From positions 620,001-684,000 of the forward strand of contig NZ_CP048635.1 in assembly GCF_010669145.1 (NCBI RefSeq): 64,000 bases of DNA. Reading direction: 5' to 3'. A program made the position numbers and the translations under genes. Each line of letters begins with the position of its first letter. The first letter of the stretch is position 1. A model generated the notes under the pieces. It did not search any database and was not told the origin of the DNA. It was given only the letters and a program-made list of their open reading frames with translations. The DNA comes from Rhizobium oryzihabitans (GTDB lineage: Bacteria; Pseudomonadota; Alphaproteobacteria; Rhizobiales; Rhizobiaceae). This document shows positions 26,683 through 36,305 of the stretch, piece by piece.

Positions 26683-29031
26683 TCAGACCACGGCCCGGCG
26701 AAGCTCGGCGGCCGCAGCCACCATATTGACGAGCGCCGGCCTCACCTCTTCCCATTTGCGGGTTTTCAGGCCGCAATCCGGATTGATCCAGAGCTGCCGG
26801 TCGTCAAGCCGCTGCCGCGCCAGCGCCAGAAGATCGACCATCTCTCCCACTGCCGGCACACGCGGCGAATGGATGTCGTACACACCGGGGCCGATCTGGT
26901 TCGGATATTTGTAGGTTCGGAAGGCATCCAGCAATTCCATCTTCGAACGCGAGGTCTCGATGGAGATCACGTCCGCATCCATGGCCGCGATCGCATCGAT
27001 GATCTGGTTGAATTCCGAATAGCACATATGGGTGTGAACCTGTGTCCGATCCTCCACGCCGCTTGAGCAAATGCGGAAGGATTCAACCGCCCAGCCGAGA
27101 TAGTCCTGCCAGTCGCGATGCCGAAGCGGCAGGCCCTCACGCAACGCTGCCTCGTCAATCTGAATCATCTTCGCCCCGGCTGCCTCGAGATCGTTGACCT
27201 CGTCGCGGATGGCTAGCGCGATCTGGCGGCACGTCACGCTTCTGGCGATATCGTCGCGAACGAAGGACCAGTTGAGGATCGTCACCGGCCCGGTCAGCAT
27301 GCCCTTGACAGGTTTTTCGGTTAGGGACTGGGAATATTCCCACCAGCGCACCGTCATCGGTTTCGGACGCGACACATCACCGAAAATGATCGGTGGGCGA
27401 ACGTATCGCGAGCCGTAGCTCTGCACCCACGCGTGCTGCGTGAAGGCGAAGCCGGATAGTTGTTCCCCGAAATATTGCACCATGTCGTTGCGCTCGAACT
27501 CGCCATGAACGAGCACGTCGAGGCCGATTTCCTCCTGCCAGCGGATGGTCGCTTCCGTTTCCTTCTGCAGGAAGCTTTCATATTGCGCGTCGGTCAGGGC
27601 GCCCTTTGAATGCGCGGAGCGGGCCTTTCGCACCTCGGGCGTCTGCGGGAAGGAGCCGATGGTGGTTGTCGGGAAAAGCGGCAGCGCAATGGCCTGCGAC
27701 TGCACCTTCTGCCGCTCGGCAAAAGCGCTCGTCCGCTTCCTGTCGGCTTCGCCAATCGTTGCGATACGGCTCCGCACGGCCACATCAGTCACCTTTGGCG
27801 ATGATGCACGTTCGGCAATCACCTTGGTGGCGGCTTCCAGCTCCGCAGTCACAGTTGCCTTGCCCTCACCGAACGCCCTGCCGAGCGTGGCAAGCTCACC
27901 GAGCTTCTGGGTGGCGAAGGAAAGCCAGCTTTTCAGATCAGCATCAAGACCTGTTTCCAGTTCGAGGTCAACAGGGACATGCAAGAGCGAGCAGGAAGGC
28001 GCGATTTGAAACGACGCCGCGCCCCGCGTGGCAATTGCGGCTTCCAGCTTGCCGATGATCGCGGCGAGATCGGCACGCCAGATGTTGCGGCCGTCGATGA
28101 CGCCGAGAGACAGGACGCTCTCTGCGGGCAATGCTTTCAGCACCGGCTCAAGTTCACCGGGCGCACGCACGAGATCAATATGAAGACCCGCGACCGGAAG
28201 TGCGGTGACAGCCTCCAGATTATCCTCAAGACCGCCGAAATAGGTCGCGACGAGGATTTTCAGATCCGGCGCGGCTTTCGACAAAGCCTGATAGGAAACA
28301 GTCAGCGCATGACGCTCACCCTCGGAAAGGTCCAGGGCGGCAACCGGTTCATCAACCTGCACCCAGTCCGCACCGGCCGCATGCAGGCGGCGCAGCAGTT
28401 CTTCATAGACCGGCAGCAGTCTGGCCAGCAGATCGAGCGGCTTGAAGGCCGCGCCACGCGCCTTGGCTAGCTTCAGGAAGGTGACCGGGCCGAGGATGAC
28501 CGGACGCGTATGGATACCGAGCGCCTTTGCCTCAAGGAAATGATCGACCGGCTTTTGCGAGGTGAGCGCGAAATGCTGATCCTCGGAAACCTCCGGGACC
28601 ATGTAATGATAATTGGTGTCGAACCATTTGGTCATTTCCAGCGCCGGAACGCCCTGACCGTGGTGCGCATGCCCTTCATGACCATGGCCGCAACCCGCAT
28701 GGCCTTCGCTCTGGCTGCCGCGCGCCATGGCGAAATAGGTCGACAGCGATACTTCTCCGCCCGTCCATGCGTAAACGGAGGGAATGGCGCCCACCATCAC
28801 GGCCGTATCGAGCACGTGATCATAGAGGGAAAAATCGTTGGACGGGATATGGGTAATCCCTTTTTGCTGCTGAAGCGCCCAGTTTTCGGCGCGCAGTTTA
28901 GCGGCGGTTTCAAGAAGTTCCGGCTCGGAAATCTTTCCCGACCAGAAGCCTTCAAGCGCGAACTTCAATTCGCGGTGGCGGCCGATCCTCGGGAAACCGA
29001 GCGATGCGACTGGAATGGTCTTGTTTGACAT
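26683..29031 (-). CDS. metE: Cobalamin-independent methionine synthase
   Basis: The protein has about 782 residues from ATG 29031 (MSNKTIPVASLGFPRIG); an ATG at 29037 is the alternative. The N-terminal domain shows FPRIGRHRELKFALEGFW. The C-terminal catalytic domain has PTTTIGSFPQT and the zinc ligands in VHTHMCYSEFN (His and Cys) and NPDCGLKTRKW (Cys). It transfers a methyl group from 5-methyltetrahydrofolate polyglutamate to homocysteine in the cytoplasm. A natural insertion rich in His and Gly (GHAGCGHGHEGHAHHG) sits around residue 115 and might bind metal. A cobalamin riboswitch upstream should repress it when B12 is available. Confidence 0.95.
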   Translation of the reverse strand: MSNKTIPVASLGFPRIGRHRELKFALEGFWSGKISEPELLETAAKLRAENWALQQQKGITHIPSNDFSLYDHVLDTAVMVGAIPSVYAWTGGEVSLSTYFAMARGSQSEGHAGCGHGHEGHAHHGQGVPALEMTKWFDTNYHYMVPEVSEDQHFALTSQKPVDHFLEAKALGIHTRPVILGPVTFLKLAKARGAAFKPLDLLARLLPVYEELLRRLHAAGADWVQVDEPVAALDLSEGERHALTVSYQALSKAAPDLKILVATYFGGLEDNLEAVTALPVAGLHIDLVRAPGELEPVLKALPAESVLSLGVIDGRNIWRADLAAIIGKLEAAIATRGAASFQIAPSCSLLHVPVDLELETGLDADLKSWLSFATQKLGELATLGRAFGEGKATVTAELEAATKVIAERASSPKVTDVAVRSRIATIGEADRKRTSAFAERQKVQSQAIALPLFPTTTIGSFPQTPEVRKARSAHSKGALTDAQYESFLQKETEATIRWQEEIGLDVLVHGEFERNDMVQYFGEQLSGFAFTQHAWVQSYGSRYVRPPIIFGDVSRPKPMTVRWWEYSQSLTEKPVKGMLTGPVTILNWSFVRDDIARSVTCRQIALAIRDEVNDLEAAGAKMIQIDEAALREGLPLRHRDWQDYLGWAVESFRICSSGVEDRTQVHTHMCYSEFNQIIDAIAAMDADVISIETSRSKMELLDAFRTYKYPNQIGPGVYDIHSPRVPAVGEMVDLLALARQRLDDRQLWINPDCGLKTRKWEEVRPALVNMVAAAAELRRAVV

Positions 29032-29144
29032 TGTCATACCCCATTTGGTTGTGGGGGCATGGGTAAAGCGGACGCGTGCGGGCCCAGCCGTTGCCGGGCC
29101 AACGAGCAACCACCGGGACACCCCGCCCGTGGACGTTATTTTGT

Positions 29145-29320
29145 CCTGGCAGGTCTCCTGGCTCGCGGGTCGTCGCCTTTGCCCGTCTTCCCGGGGCTTT
29201 CACCCCAGTGACGTTGATGGACAAAGGCTCGCCGCTTACAGTTGCGGGGCAGCTCCGGTCTTGCCAATTAATGGCGCACCGGATTCCCTCTTAGCTCCGG
29301 GATTGAAACAATCAGGCCCG
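29145..29320 (-). ncRNA. Cobalamin (B12) riboswitch upstream of metE
   Basis: On the minus strand the leader contains the B12 box AGCCAGGAGACCTGCC (29148-29163). Upstream of it are other conserved cobalamin-aptamer elements: GCCATTAATTGG, CCGGAGCTGCCCCGCAACTG, GTAAGCGG and CACTGG...CCGGGAAG. About 115 nt separate the B12 box from the metE start, enough for an expression platform. Binding of adenosylcobalamin should reduce metE expression. Outer boundaries are approximate. The 383 bp between metE and xylG hold nothing else recognisable. Confidence 0.93.
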
Positions 29321-29414
29321 GAGAACCATGACACCCGCATTTCTCACCACGGGCATCATGATGTCAATAGACATAAAGAAATCTTTATATCTTTATTTCA
29401 TTGAGGACGACTAC

Positions 29415-30197
29415 TCAGGAGACGACCGCACCCGGTCCCGGCACGGCACCTGGCGGCACCTTACCCAGAATGATCATGCCGAGAACCTCGTCCTTCGTCA
29501 CATCCTCAGTGCGGGCATGGCCGACCACCTTGCCGTTTTTCATGACGAAGACCCGGTCCGCCAGATCGAAGACGTCGTGAATATCGTGGCTGATGAGGAA
29601 GATGCCGATGCCCTGCCGTTTCAGTTCCTTGACGAGATCGCCGACCTGCGCCGTTTCCTGCGGCCCGAGTGCTGCCGTCGGCTCGTCCATGATGAGGATG
29701 CGGGCATCGAACAGAATGGCGCGGGCAATGGCGACGGACTGTCGCTGGCCGCCGGACAACGCCTTCACCGGCTCCTTGAACCGCCGGAAATTCGGGTTGA
29801 GACGCCCCATCACCTCGCGGGCCGAGGCTTCCATGGCGACATCGTCAAGCGTGCCCCATTTCGTCTTCAGCTCGCGACCGAGGTAAAGATTGGCGGCCGC
29901 ATCGACATTATCCGCCACAGCCAGCGTCTGATAGATGGTCTCGATGCCGTATTTCTTGGCGTCGCGGGGATTGCGGATATCCGCATCCTCACCGTTGATG
30001 AGGATATCGCCGCCGTCACGCCGATATGCACCGGAGAGGATTTTGATGAGCGTCGATTTTCCCGCGCCATTGTGGCCGAGAAGAGCGACCACCTCGCCGG
30101 GGAAAAGATCGACAGAGGCGTTTTCCACCGCGTGGATGCCGCCGAAGGAAATGGAAATATTGCGCATTTCCACGAGGGGCGTGACTTGGTCCGTCAT
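29415..30197 (-). CDS. xylG: D-xylose ABC transporter ATP-binding protein, single ATPase domain
   Basis: The protein has 260 residues with Walker [10 protein letters not shown] (about 41-49), signature [14 protein letters not shown] and Walker [12 protein letters not shown]. The switch histidine is in LISHDIHDV. Enterobacterial XylG has two fused ATPase domains (about 510 residues). This single-domain form is the usual shorter version in rhizobia and probably works as a homodimer. It is last in the xylF-xylH-xylG operon on the minus strand. Confidence 0.88.
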   Translation of the reverse strand: MTDQVTPLVEMRNISISFGGIHAVENASVDLFPGEVVALLGHNGAGKSTLIKILSGAYRRDGGDILINGEDADIRNPRDAKKYGIETIYQTLAVADNVDAAANLYLGRELKTKWGTLDDVAMEASAREVMGRLNPNFRRFKEPVKALSGGQRQSVAIARAILFDARILIMDEPTAALGPQETAQVGDLVKELKRQGIGIFLISHDIHDVFDLADRVFVMKNGKVVGHARTEDVTKDEVLGMIILGKVPPGAVPGPGAVVS

Positions 30198-30215
30198 TGG
30201 GGTTCTCCTCGGTTC

Positions 30216-31528
30216 TTACTTGGCGCGGGCGCGGTAAATGGTGTCGAGCCAGACGGCGACGACCAGAACCACACCGACGACGATGCGCTGGAAGGGCGTA
30301 TCGATGCCCACGAGCACCATGCCGGATTGCAGCGATTGCATGACGAGCGCGCCGAGCATCGCGCCCGCAATGGTTCCCACACCACCGGCAAGCGACGTGC
30401 CGCCGATGACGGCCGCCGCAATCGTATAGAGCTCGTCCAGCTCGCCCTGCGCATTGGTGGCCGCGTTGAGGCGGGCAGTCGAGATGGCCGCGGCGATGGC
30501 GCACAGAACGCCCATCAGCGTGAATATCTTCACCGTGACCCAGCGGGTCTTGATACCGGCGAGTTCCGCCGCTTCAGGGTTGCCGCCGATGGCGAAAACA
30601 TAACGTCCGAATCGCAGCCGTGTGGCAATGAAGGTCATCACCGCCCCGACGGCGAGTGCCATCAGAACTGGAATGGCGATGCCGTGCGAAATGAACAGCC
30701 CGCCTTCCGGCCAGGCGATGCCATTGGCGTCGGCATAGTTGCGGGCGATGTTGACCGGCCAGGGATAGCTGTTGACCACAGCCACAAAACCGACAACGAC
30801 GAGGCAGCCGAGCGCCACCAGAAAATATTCCGCCCAGACCGGCCGCAGCGGAAAACCGAAACGGCGGCGCTGGTGGCGGGAATTCAGAATGGCGGCAACG
30901 ATGGCGACGCAGGCGACAATGGCGGCGATCCAGCTCCATGTCGCGCCGATCGAGCCGCTGGTGCCGCCGCCCATCAGGCGGAAGGTGGAATCCATCGGCG
31001 CCACGGTACGGCCGCTGGTGATGAACCAGGTGCCGCCGCGCCAGACGAGCAGGCCGCCGAGCGTGACGATGAACGACGGCACGTTCAGGAAAGCGATAAT
31101 CGAGCCCTGCAGCATGCCGATGGCGCCGCCGACGAGGATGCCGACCAAGAGCGTGACAATCCATGTCGCCCAATGTTCGAAGCCGAGGATCTGCGGCAGG
31201 ATTTCCGCCTGCATGACACCCATGATCATACCGGAAAAACCGAGGATCGACCCGACCGAGAGATCAATATTGCGGGTGACGATGACAAGCACCATGCCGG
31301 TTGCCATCACCGCCACGGAAGCGGTCTGCACGGAGAGGTTCCAAAGGTTTCTCGGCGTCAGGAACAGCCCGCCCGAAAGAATGTGGAAACCGATCCAGAT
31401 CAGAAGAAGCGCGCCGACCATGCCGAGCAGGCGGGTATCCAGCTCTGTGGCGCTGATGAAGCGCGTAATCGAGCCTGTCTTTTCCGTCTTGGGGACGCTG
31501 TGGAATTGGATTGTGTCATGTCGGCCAT
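30216..31528 (-). CDS. xylH: D-xylose ABC transporter permease, N-terminus frameshifted as sequenced
   Basis: The hydrophobic core is readable from MVGALLLIWIGF (ATG at 31421) onward and has the features of ribose/xylose-type permeases (NIDLSVGSILGFSGMI, AIGGNPEAAELAGI, GGTSLAGGVGTIAGAMLGAL). In-frame sequence upstream (EKTGSITRFISATELDTRLLG) belongs to the protein but lacks a start codon in that frame. Adding one base to the four-G run at 31491-31494 links it to an ATG at 31528 with a GGAGG site, giving about 437 residues starting MADMTQSNST. It forms the membrane channel for xylose uptake. Confidence 0.85.
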
Positions 31529-31556
31529 GGACTGCCGGTCCTCCTTACATCTGAAA

Positions 31557-31587
31557 GGCGCCGCACCACATGCCGTGGCGCGGCGCC
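31557..31587 (-). terminator. Intercistronic hairpin between xylF and xylH
   Basis: Arms GGCGCCGCACCA and TGGCGCGGCGCC (one mismatch) form a strong stem, followed on the minus strand by TTTC. Such hairpins after binding-protein genes commonly act as partial terminators or mRNA-stability barriers, which raises binding-protein levels relative to the permease. Confidence 0.6.
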
Positions 31588-31608
31588 CAAAACGTCAACC
31601 TATCGGTC

Positions 31609-32649
31609 TCAGTTGCAGGCCTTGACGGTTCCGGCCTTCACACCCTGGCAGGCCGTTTCCTTCTTGATCCAGCCGGCGTCGATGACGACGTTCAGATTGT
31701 CCTTGGTAATGGCGATGGGCTTGAGGAAGACCGACTGCATTGCCACTTTTTTCGGACCGCCATCAAAGCTGGTGACGCCCTTGATTTCCGTCATCTTCTT
31801 GCCACCGGCCAGTTCCAGCGCGATGCCGGCCGCTTCCTTGCCAAGTTCACGGCTGTCTTTCCAGACCGACACCGTCTGCGTGCCGAGCGCGACACGGTTG
31901 AGCGCGGCGAAATCGGCATCCTGACCGGAAACAGGAACCGAACCGGCAAGGCCCTGCGCGGCGAGAGCGGCGATTGCGCCACCGGCCGTGCCGTCATTCG
32001 AGGCGACGACCGCATCGACCTTGTTGTTGTTCTTGGTCAGGAACTGCTCCATGTTCTTCTGGGCATTTTCCGGCTTCCAGCCATCGGTATAGGCCTCGCC
32101 GACATTCTTGATCTTGCCGCCGTCGATGGCAGCCTTCAGCACTTCCTGCTGACCGGCGAACAGGAAGTCCGCATTCGGATCGGAAGAAGAGCCCTTGATG
32201 AAGACGTAATTGCCTTCCGGCTTGACCTTGAAGACTTCAGCTGCCTGAAGACGACCGACTTCCTTGTTGTCAAAGGTGATGTAGAAGGCGTTCTGGTTTT
32301 CGATCAGGCGGTCGTAACCAACGACCGGAATGCCTTCGGCAACGGCTTTTTCGACCGCCGGGCCAATCGCGTCGCTATCCTGCGCCAGAATGATCAGCGC
32401 GTTTGCGCCCTGGGAAATCAGCGATTCCACGTCGGTCAGCTGCTTTGCGGCAGACGACTGTGCGTCGGCGGAAATGTATTTCGCACCGGCCTTGTCGAGT
32501 GCTGCCTTGATCGCCGCCTCATCCGTCTTCCAGCGCTCCTCCTGGAAATTCGACCAGGAAACGCCGACAACGAGATCGGCCGCGATGGCGGCGGTGTGCA
32601 GGGAAACGAGTACGGCCGTACCCGCCAAAAGCTTGGCAAATGAATTCAT
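31609..32649 (-). CDS. xylF: D-xylose ABC transporter periplasmic binding protein
   Basis: The protein has 346 residues from ATG 32649. The signal peptide [24 protein letters not shown] is followed by DLVVGVSW. The mature protein matches xylose-binding proteins over its whole length, including [54 protein letters not shown] and [14 protein letters not shown]. It captures xylose in the periplasm and is first in the operon. The frame stays open upstream, but the signal peptide fixes the start. A perfect palindrome 84 bp upstream is a likely ROK operator. Confidence 0.92.
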   Translation of the reverse strand: MNSFAKLLAGTAVLVSLHTAAIAADLVVGVSWSNFQEERWKTDEAAIKAALDKAGAKYISADAQSSAAKQLTDVESLISQGANALIILAQDSDAIGPAVEKAVAEGIPVVGYDRLIENQNAFYITFDNKEVGRLQAAEVFKVKPEGNYVFIKGSSSDPNADFLFAGQQEVLKAAIDGGKIKNVGEAYTDGWKPENAQKNMEQFLTKNNNKVDAVVASNDGTAGGAIAALAAQGLAGSVPVSGQDADFAALNRVALGTQTVSVWKDSRELGKEAAGIALELAGGKKMTEIKGVTSFDGGPKKVAMQSVFLKPIAITKDNLNVVIDAGWIKKETACQGVKAGTVKACN

Positions 32650-32732
32650 GATGTCCTCCCGGTAAGGGCGAAGCCTGCACCTCCATGCAGGGAAAACGCC
32701 CGGAAAAAAGCTGCCGGTCTCTGTGGTTTCAC

Positions 32733-32757
32733 AATTTTCTCGACAGTCGAGAAAATT
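32733..32757. promoter_or_regulatory. Candidate XylR (ROK) operator
   Basis: A 25-bp perfect palindrome has arms AATTTTCTCGAC and GTCGAGAAAATT around a single central A. It lies between xylF and the divergent ROK gene, 84 bp from the xylF start and 137 bp from the ROK start. The length and symmetry are typical of ROK repressor sites. Assignment to this regulator is by position. Confidence 0.7.
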
Positions 32758-32893
32758 AATGTCAGAGATTCCTAATGCTGTCAACAACGGCTGCGGGCAG
32801 CATCCGGGTGCCTTGATCTTGTGTGTGGCATGCGCCATCAGAAGGGGTGAGCACGCGACAGGAAAAAGCCGTTCAGGGAGCAGGCCGCAGCCC

Positions 32894-34135
32894 ATGTCCG
32901 CCATTGCAAGTACGGAACTGGTGCGCCAGAAAAACAGCCTGTCTGTAATGGCGGCATTGCGCCTGCACGGCAGCCTTTCGCATACCGAAATGTCGTCCTT
33001 CACCGGGCTTGCCTCCGCCACGGTCTCCGCCATTACCATGGAGCTGGAGCGCGCAGGCCTCATCCTGCGCAAAGAGCAGCTTGCCACTACGGGCCGCGGG
33101 CGGCCGCGTATTCTCTTTGGGCCGCGCGGCGCCTTCTGCCACGTCGCCATCGTCATCATTTCATCCGACAGCGTGCAATATTCGCTCGTCGATTACGCCG
33201 GCAAGCTGGTGGACCGCTTCACCGAACAGAGGATCGCGGCTGAAAAAGGCATGTTCGGCCAATCGATCCTGGCCGGTCTGGCAAGGCTTGCGGACCGCTC
33301 GCGCATCGATCGGCACGATATTCTCCAGGTATCGATCAGCAGCAAGGGACTTGTGGATGCGGCAACGGCGGCACTCGTCTGGTCCCCGGTGCTGGGCAAT
33401 GAAAAGATAGATTTCCAGCAACTCATTTCGCAGGACGGCCGCATCCGCGTGACGCTGAACAACGAAACCCTGCTGGCCGCAAAAGCCATCTGGATGCGGC
33501 AGCAGGCAAAGGAAAAGGAGAGCCCGGCACCGGAGGCGCTCGTTACCCTTTCGCTGGGGCACAGCATCGGCCTCGGCATTGCCCGGGCCACCCCGGATGG
33601 GGCGATCAAGGTGAGTGCCCCCAATTTCGGCCATATGCTGCATCTGGCGGATGGCGCGTTGTGCCGCTGCGGCACCAAAGGCTGTATCGAGGCCTATTCC
33701 GGATTTTATGCGATCCTGCGCTCGGCCTTCGAAGCGCCGCCGCAGGCGGAACCGGCGAAATTCGTGCCGATTGCCGAAGTGGACAAGATCGCCGCCTCTG
33801 CCCGCGCCGGCGCCCGCATGGCCCGTTTTGCCTTCCGGACTGCGGGACTTGCGCTCGGCAACGGTCTTTCACGCCTGTTCAGCCTGCATGGCCATATGCC
33901 GGTTTTCATCACCGGCCCCGGCACACGCTATTTCGACCTTCTGGAAAGTGGACTTCATGACGGCCTCGCGCAATCCCAAGCCGTGCGCTTCGGCGGAATG
34001 CCAAAAATCGGCATCGCACCCGACGAACCGGAACTGGTGTTCGAAGGGCATATGGAACACGCGCTTTCCGCCGCCGACGATTATATATTGAGCGCAGACG
34101 GCCCTGACAGAGTGGTGAGGAATTCCGGGGGCTGA
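32894..34135 (+). CDS. xylR: ROK family transcriptional repressor of the xylose operon
   Basis: The protein has 413 residues from ATG 32894. Residues about 8-70 form a winged helix-turn-helix ([17 protein letters not shown], then [19 protein letters not shown], ending GRGRPRI). The ROK domain contains [24 protein letters not shown] and the zinc motif [15 protein letters not shown]. It is divergent from xylFHG. The frame continues upstream to 32723 but the shorter start fits the family. It likely releases the operon when xylose binds, as for other ROK XylR proteins. Confidence 0.85.
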   Translation: MSAIASTELVRQKNSLSVMAALRLHGSLSHTEMSSFTGLASATVSAITMELERAGLILRKEQLATTGRGRPRILFGPRGAFCHVAIVIISSDSVQYSLVDYAGKLVDRFTEQRIAAEKGMFGQSILAGLARLADRSRIDRHDILQVSISSKGLVDAATAALVWSPVLGNEKIDFQQLISQDGRIRVTLNNETLLAAKAIWMRQQAKEKESPAPEALVTLSLGHSIGLGIARATPDGAIKVSAPNFGHMLHLADGALCRCGTKGCIEAYSGFYAILRSAFEAPPQAEPAKFVPIAEVDKIAASARAGARMARFAFRTAGLALGNGLSRLFSLHGHMPVFITGPGTRYFDLLESGLHDGLAQSQAVRFGGMPKIGIAPDEPELVFEGHMEHALSAADDYILSADGPDRVVRNSGG

Positions 34136-34154
34136 CAGGGCAACTCGTGGGTGC

Positions 34155-35699
34155 TCAGGCCTGTTCAGCCAAAGCCTCAGCCTTTTCCCTGACGCCCGTC
34201 AACATGGAAACGAATTCGCCTAGAACGGCGGCTTCATCCCTGCTCAACCGCAGGCCCTGTTTCGTGCGTCGCCAGAGAATATCCTCGGCGGTGAAGGCCC
34301 ATTCGCGCTCCACCAGCCAGCGCACTTCGCATTCGTAAAGCGTGCCGCCGAAATGCCGGCCGAGGCCGGAAACATCGGAGGCGGTTCCGAGCAGGTCCGC
34401 CGCCTTGGTGCCGTAGTTTCTGATGAGCCGCTCAGCATGGCGACGGTCAAGGAATGGGTAATTGCAAAGAAGCGACGTTACCTGGGCTTCGTATCTCTCA
34501 ACGCCGAAATCGCCGCCCGGCAGGTGGGAACCCGCCGTCCAGGGCTTGCCCTTTTCGCCGATAGCCGCGCCGATCTTTTCCAGCGCATGTTCCGCCAGCC
34601 GCCGATAGGTGGTGAGCTTGCCGCCAAAAATGTTGAGAAGCGGCGCTTCGCCTTCTGCCTCTTCAACTTTCAGCACGTAATCGCGCGTGGCTTCCTGCGC
34701 TTTCGAAGCGCCATCGTCGAAAAGCGGCCGCACGCCGGAATAGGTCCAGACGATATCGTCGGAGTTCACCGGCTCGCTGAAATATTCGCTGGCGGCATTG
34801 CAGAGATAGGAAATCTCGTCCTCGGAGATGCGCACCTTGGCGGGATCGCCCTTGTAGTCGCGGTCAGTGGTGCCGATCAGCGTGAAATCCCGCTCATAGG
34901 GAATGGCGAAGATGATGCGGTTATCAGGGTTCTGGAAGAAATAGGCACGCGGATCGGAAAACTTTTTGCGCACGATGATATGGCTGCCCTGCACGAGGCG
35001 GACATTGTGCACATCGTTGCGGCCGAACACGCCAGACAGGACATTATCCACCCATGGGCCAGCGGCATTGACCAGCATGCGCGCTTTGTGCGTGACTGAG
35101 CGGCCGGTTTTTTCGTCCAGCGTTTCGATAAGCCACAGACCGCTTTCGCGATGGGCGGAGACGACCCGCGTGCGGTTCATGATCGTCGCGCCGCGATCCG
35201 CCGCATCGCGCGCGTTGAGGACAACGAAACGGGCGTCGTCCACCCAGCCATCGGAATATTCGAAAGCCTTGGCAAAAACCGGCTTCAGAGGCTTGCCCGC
35301 CGGATCCTGCCTCAGATCAAGCGTGCGGGTCGGCGGCAAGAGCTTGCGGCCGCCGAGATTGTCATAAAGAAACAGACCGAGCCGGACCATCCATGAAGGA
35401 CGCACGCCGCCCTTCTGGATGGGCAGAACGAAGCGCATGGGCCAGATGACGTGCGGGGCCATGGCCCATAGAATTTCACGCTCCATCAGGGCTTCCCGCA
35501 CCAGACGAAACTCGTAATGTTCGAGATAACGCAAGCCGCCATGGATGAGCTTGGTGGCAGCGGACGAAGTGCCGGAGGCAAAATCGCCCTTTTCGGCAAG
35601 CGCCACGGAATAGCCTCTGCCCACCGCATCGCGGGCAATGCCGCAACCGTTGATGCCACCACCGATGACAAAAAGATCGAATATGTTTTCGCCGGACAT
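34155..35699 (-). CDS. glpD: Aerobic glycerol-3-phosphate dehydrogenase
   Basis: The protein has 514 residues from ATG 35699. It opens with the FAD-binding motif DLFVIGGGINGCGIARDAVGRG. Further family blocks are SSAATKLIHGGLRYLEHYEF, ERDFTLIGTTDRDYKGDP and FGGKLTTYRRLAEHAL. It oxidises glycerol-3-phosphate to dihydroxyacetone phosphate at the inner membrane, passing electrons to quinone. A good sigma-70-like promoter lies about 60 bp upstream. It stands alone and is transcribed away from the xyl regulator. Products of the GDPD encoded at 12.4-13.1 kb could feed it. Confidence 0.94.
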   Translation of the reverse strand: MSGENIFDLFVIGGGINGCGIARDAVGRGYSVALAEKGDFASGTSSAATKLIHGGLRYLEHYEFRLVREALMEREILWAMAPHVIWPMRFVLPIQKGGVRPSWMVRLGLFLYDNLGGRKLLPPTRTLDLRQDPAGKPLKPVFAKAFEYSDGWVDDARFVVLNARDAADRGATIMNRTRVVSAHRESGLWLIETLDEKTGRSVTHKARMLVNAAGPWVDNVLSGVFGRNDVHNVRLVQGSHIIVRKKFSDPRAYFFQNPDNRIIFAIPYERDFTLIGTTDRDYKGDPAKVRISEDEISYLCNAASEYFSEPVNSDDIVWTYSGVRPLFDDGASKAQEATRDYVLKVEEAEGEAPLLNIFGGKLTTYRRLAEHALEKIGAAIGEKGKPWTAGSHLPGGDFGVERYEAQVTSLLCNYPFLDRRHAERLIRNYGTKAADLLGTASDVSGLGRHFGGTLYECEVRWLVEREWAFTAEDILWRRTKQGLRLSRDEAAVLGEFVSMLTGVREKAEALAEQA

Positions 35700-35755
35700 A
35701 AGGCCTCCACGACAGCGCCGGGGGATCATTTTCCCCATCGTTGAAAGACGACTGC

Positions 35756-35784
35756 CATAAAAGCGAAAATAAAACGAATGTCAA
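35756..35784 (-). promoter_or_regulatory. Promoter of glpD with TTCGT repeats
   Basis: On the minus strand TTGACA (35779-35784) and TTTATG (35756-35761) are separated by 17 bp. Around them TTTCGTTT (35793-35800), TTCGTTTT (35771-35778) and a related TTTTCGC repeat. Repeated TTCGT-like units are the style of DeoR-family GlpR operators, so repression by a GlpR homolog encoded elsewhere is plausible. Confidence 0.6.
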
Positions 35785-35875
35785 AAGAAAACAAACGAAA
35801 CCGCATTCCAGGCATGGACGATCGACCGCCTGCCACCGCCGAACCGCATGGCCAGTGTGTTACGGGGTCTGTGTT

Positions 35876-36292
35876 TCAGCCATGTGTCGGGGAAACCTGC
35901 TCCAGCTCGTAGAGCACGCCGCCCATGTCCTTTGGATGCAGAAAGAGAACGGGATTGCCATGCGCGCCGATCTTCGGCTCGCCGTCGCCCAGAATGCGGA
36001 TGCCTTTTTGGACGAGATCGTCTCGGACCGCCAAAATATCCGGCACCTCGAAGCAGAGATGGTGCGTGCCGCCGCCCGGATTTCTTTCGAGGAAGGCGGC
36101 AATCGGTGAATGTTCCCCGAGCGGATGAAGAAGTTCGATCTTGGTGTTTTCCGCCTGGATGAAAACCACCGTCACGCCGTGTTCCGGCAGGGATTGCGGC
36201 TCCGAGACCCTTGCACCAAGCGCCCTGTAGCGGGCAATGGCGGCCTCAAGATCGGGCACGGCGATGGCGACGTGGTTCAATTTTCCGAACAT
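35876..36292 (-). CDS. mce: Methylmalonyl-CoA epimerase
   Basis: The protein has 138 residues of the vicinal oxygen chelate (glyoxalase) fold. It begins MFGKLNHVAIAVPDLEAAIARY, with the first metal ligand His in LNHVAIAV. GGGTHHLCFEV supplies the second His and LYELEQ the Glu ligand. It interconverts the (S) and (R) forms of methylmalonyl-CoA between carboxylase and mutase. It lies 13 bp downstream of the mutase gene in the same operon. Confidence 0.92.
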   Translation of the reverse strand: MFGKLNHVAIAVPDLEAAIARYRALGARVSEPQSLPEHGVTVVFIQAENTKIELLHPLGEHSPIAAFLERNPGGGTHHLCFEVPDILAVRDDLVQKGIRILGDGEPKIGAHGNPVLFLHPKDMGGVLYELEQVSPTHG

Positions 36293-36305
36293 GGCCGTCT
36301 TCCCC

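Noticed and set aside
29328..31625. Open frame of 765 codons on the plus strand across the xyl genes
   Set aside because: It runs antisense to xylG and xylH, which have clear family motifs. The translation is low-complexity and rich in D, G, H and R.
32650..33159. N-terminal extension of xylF by 170 codons
   Set aside because: The signal peptide starting at 32649 fixes the true start, and the extension would overlap the divergent regulator and operator.
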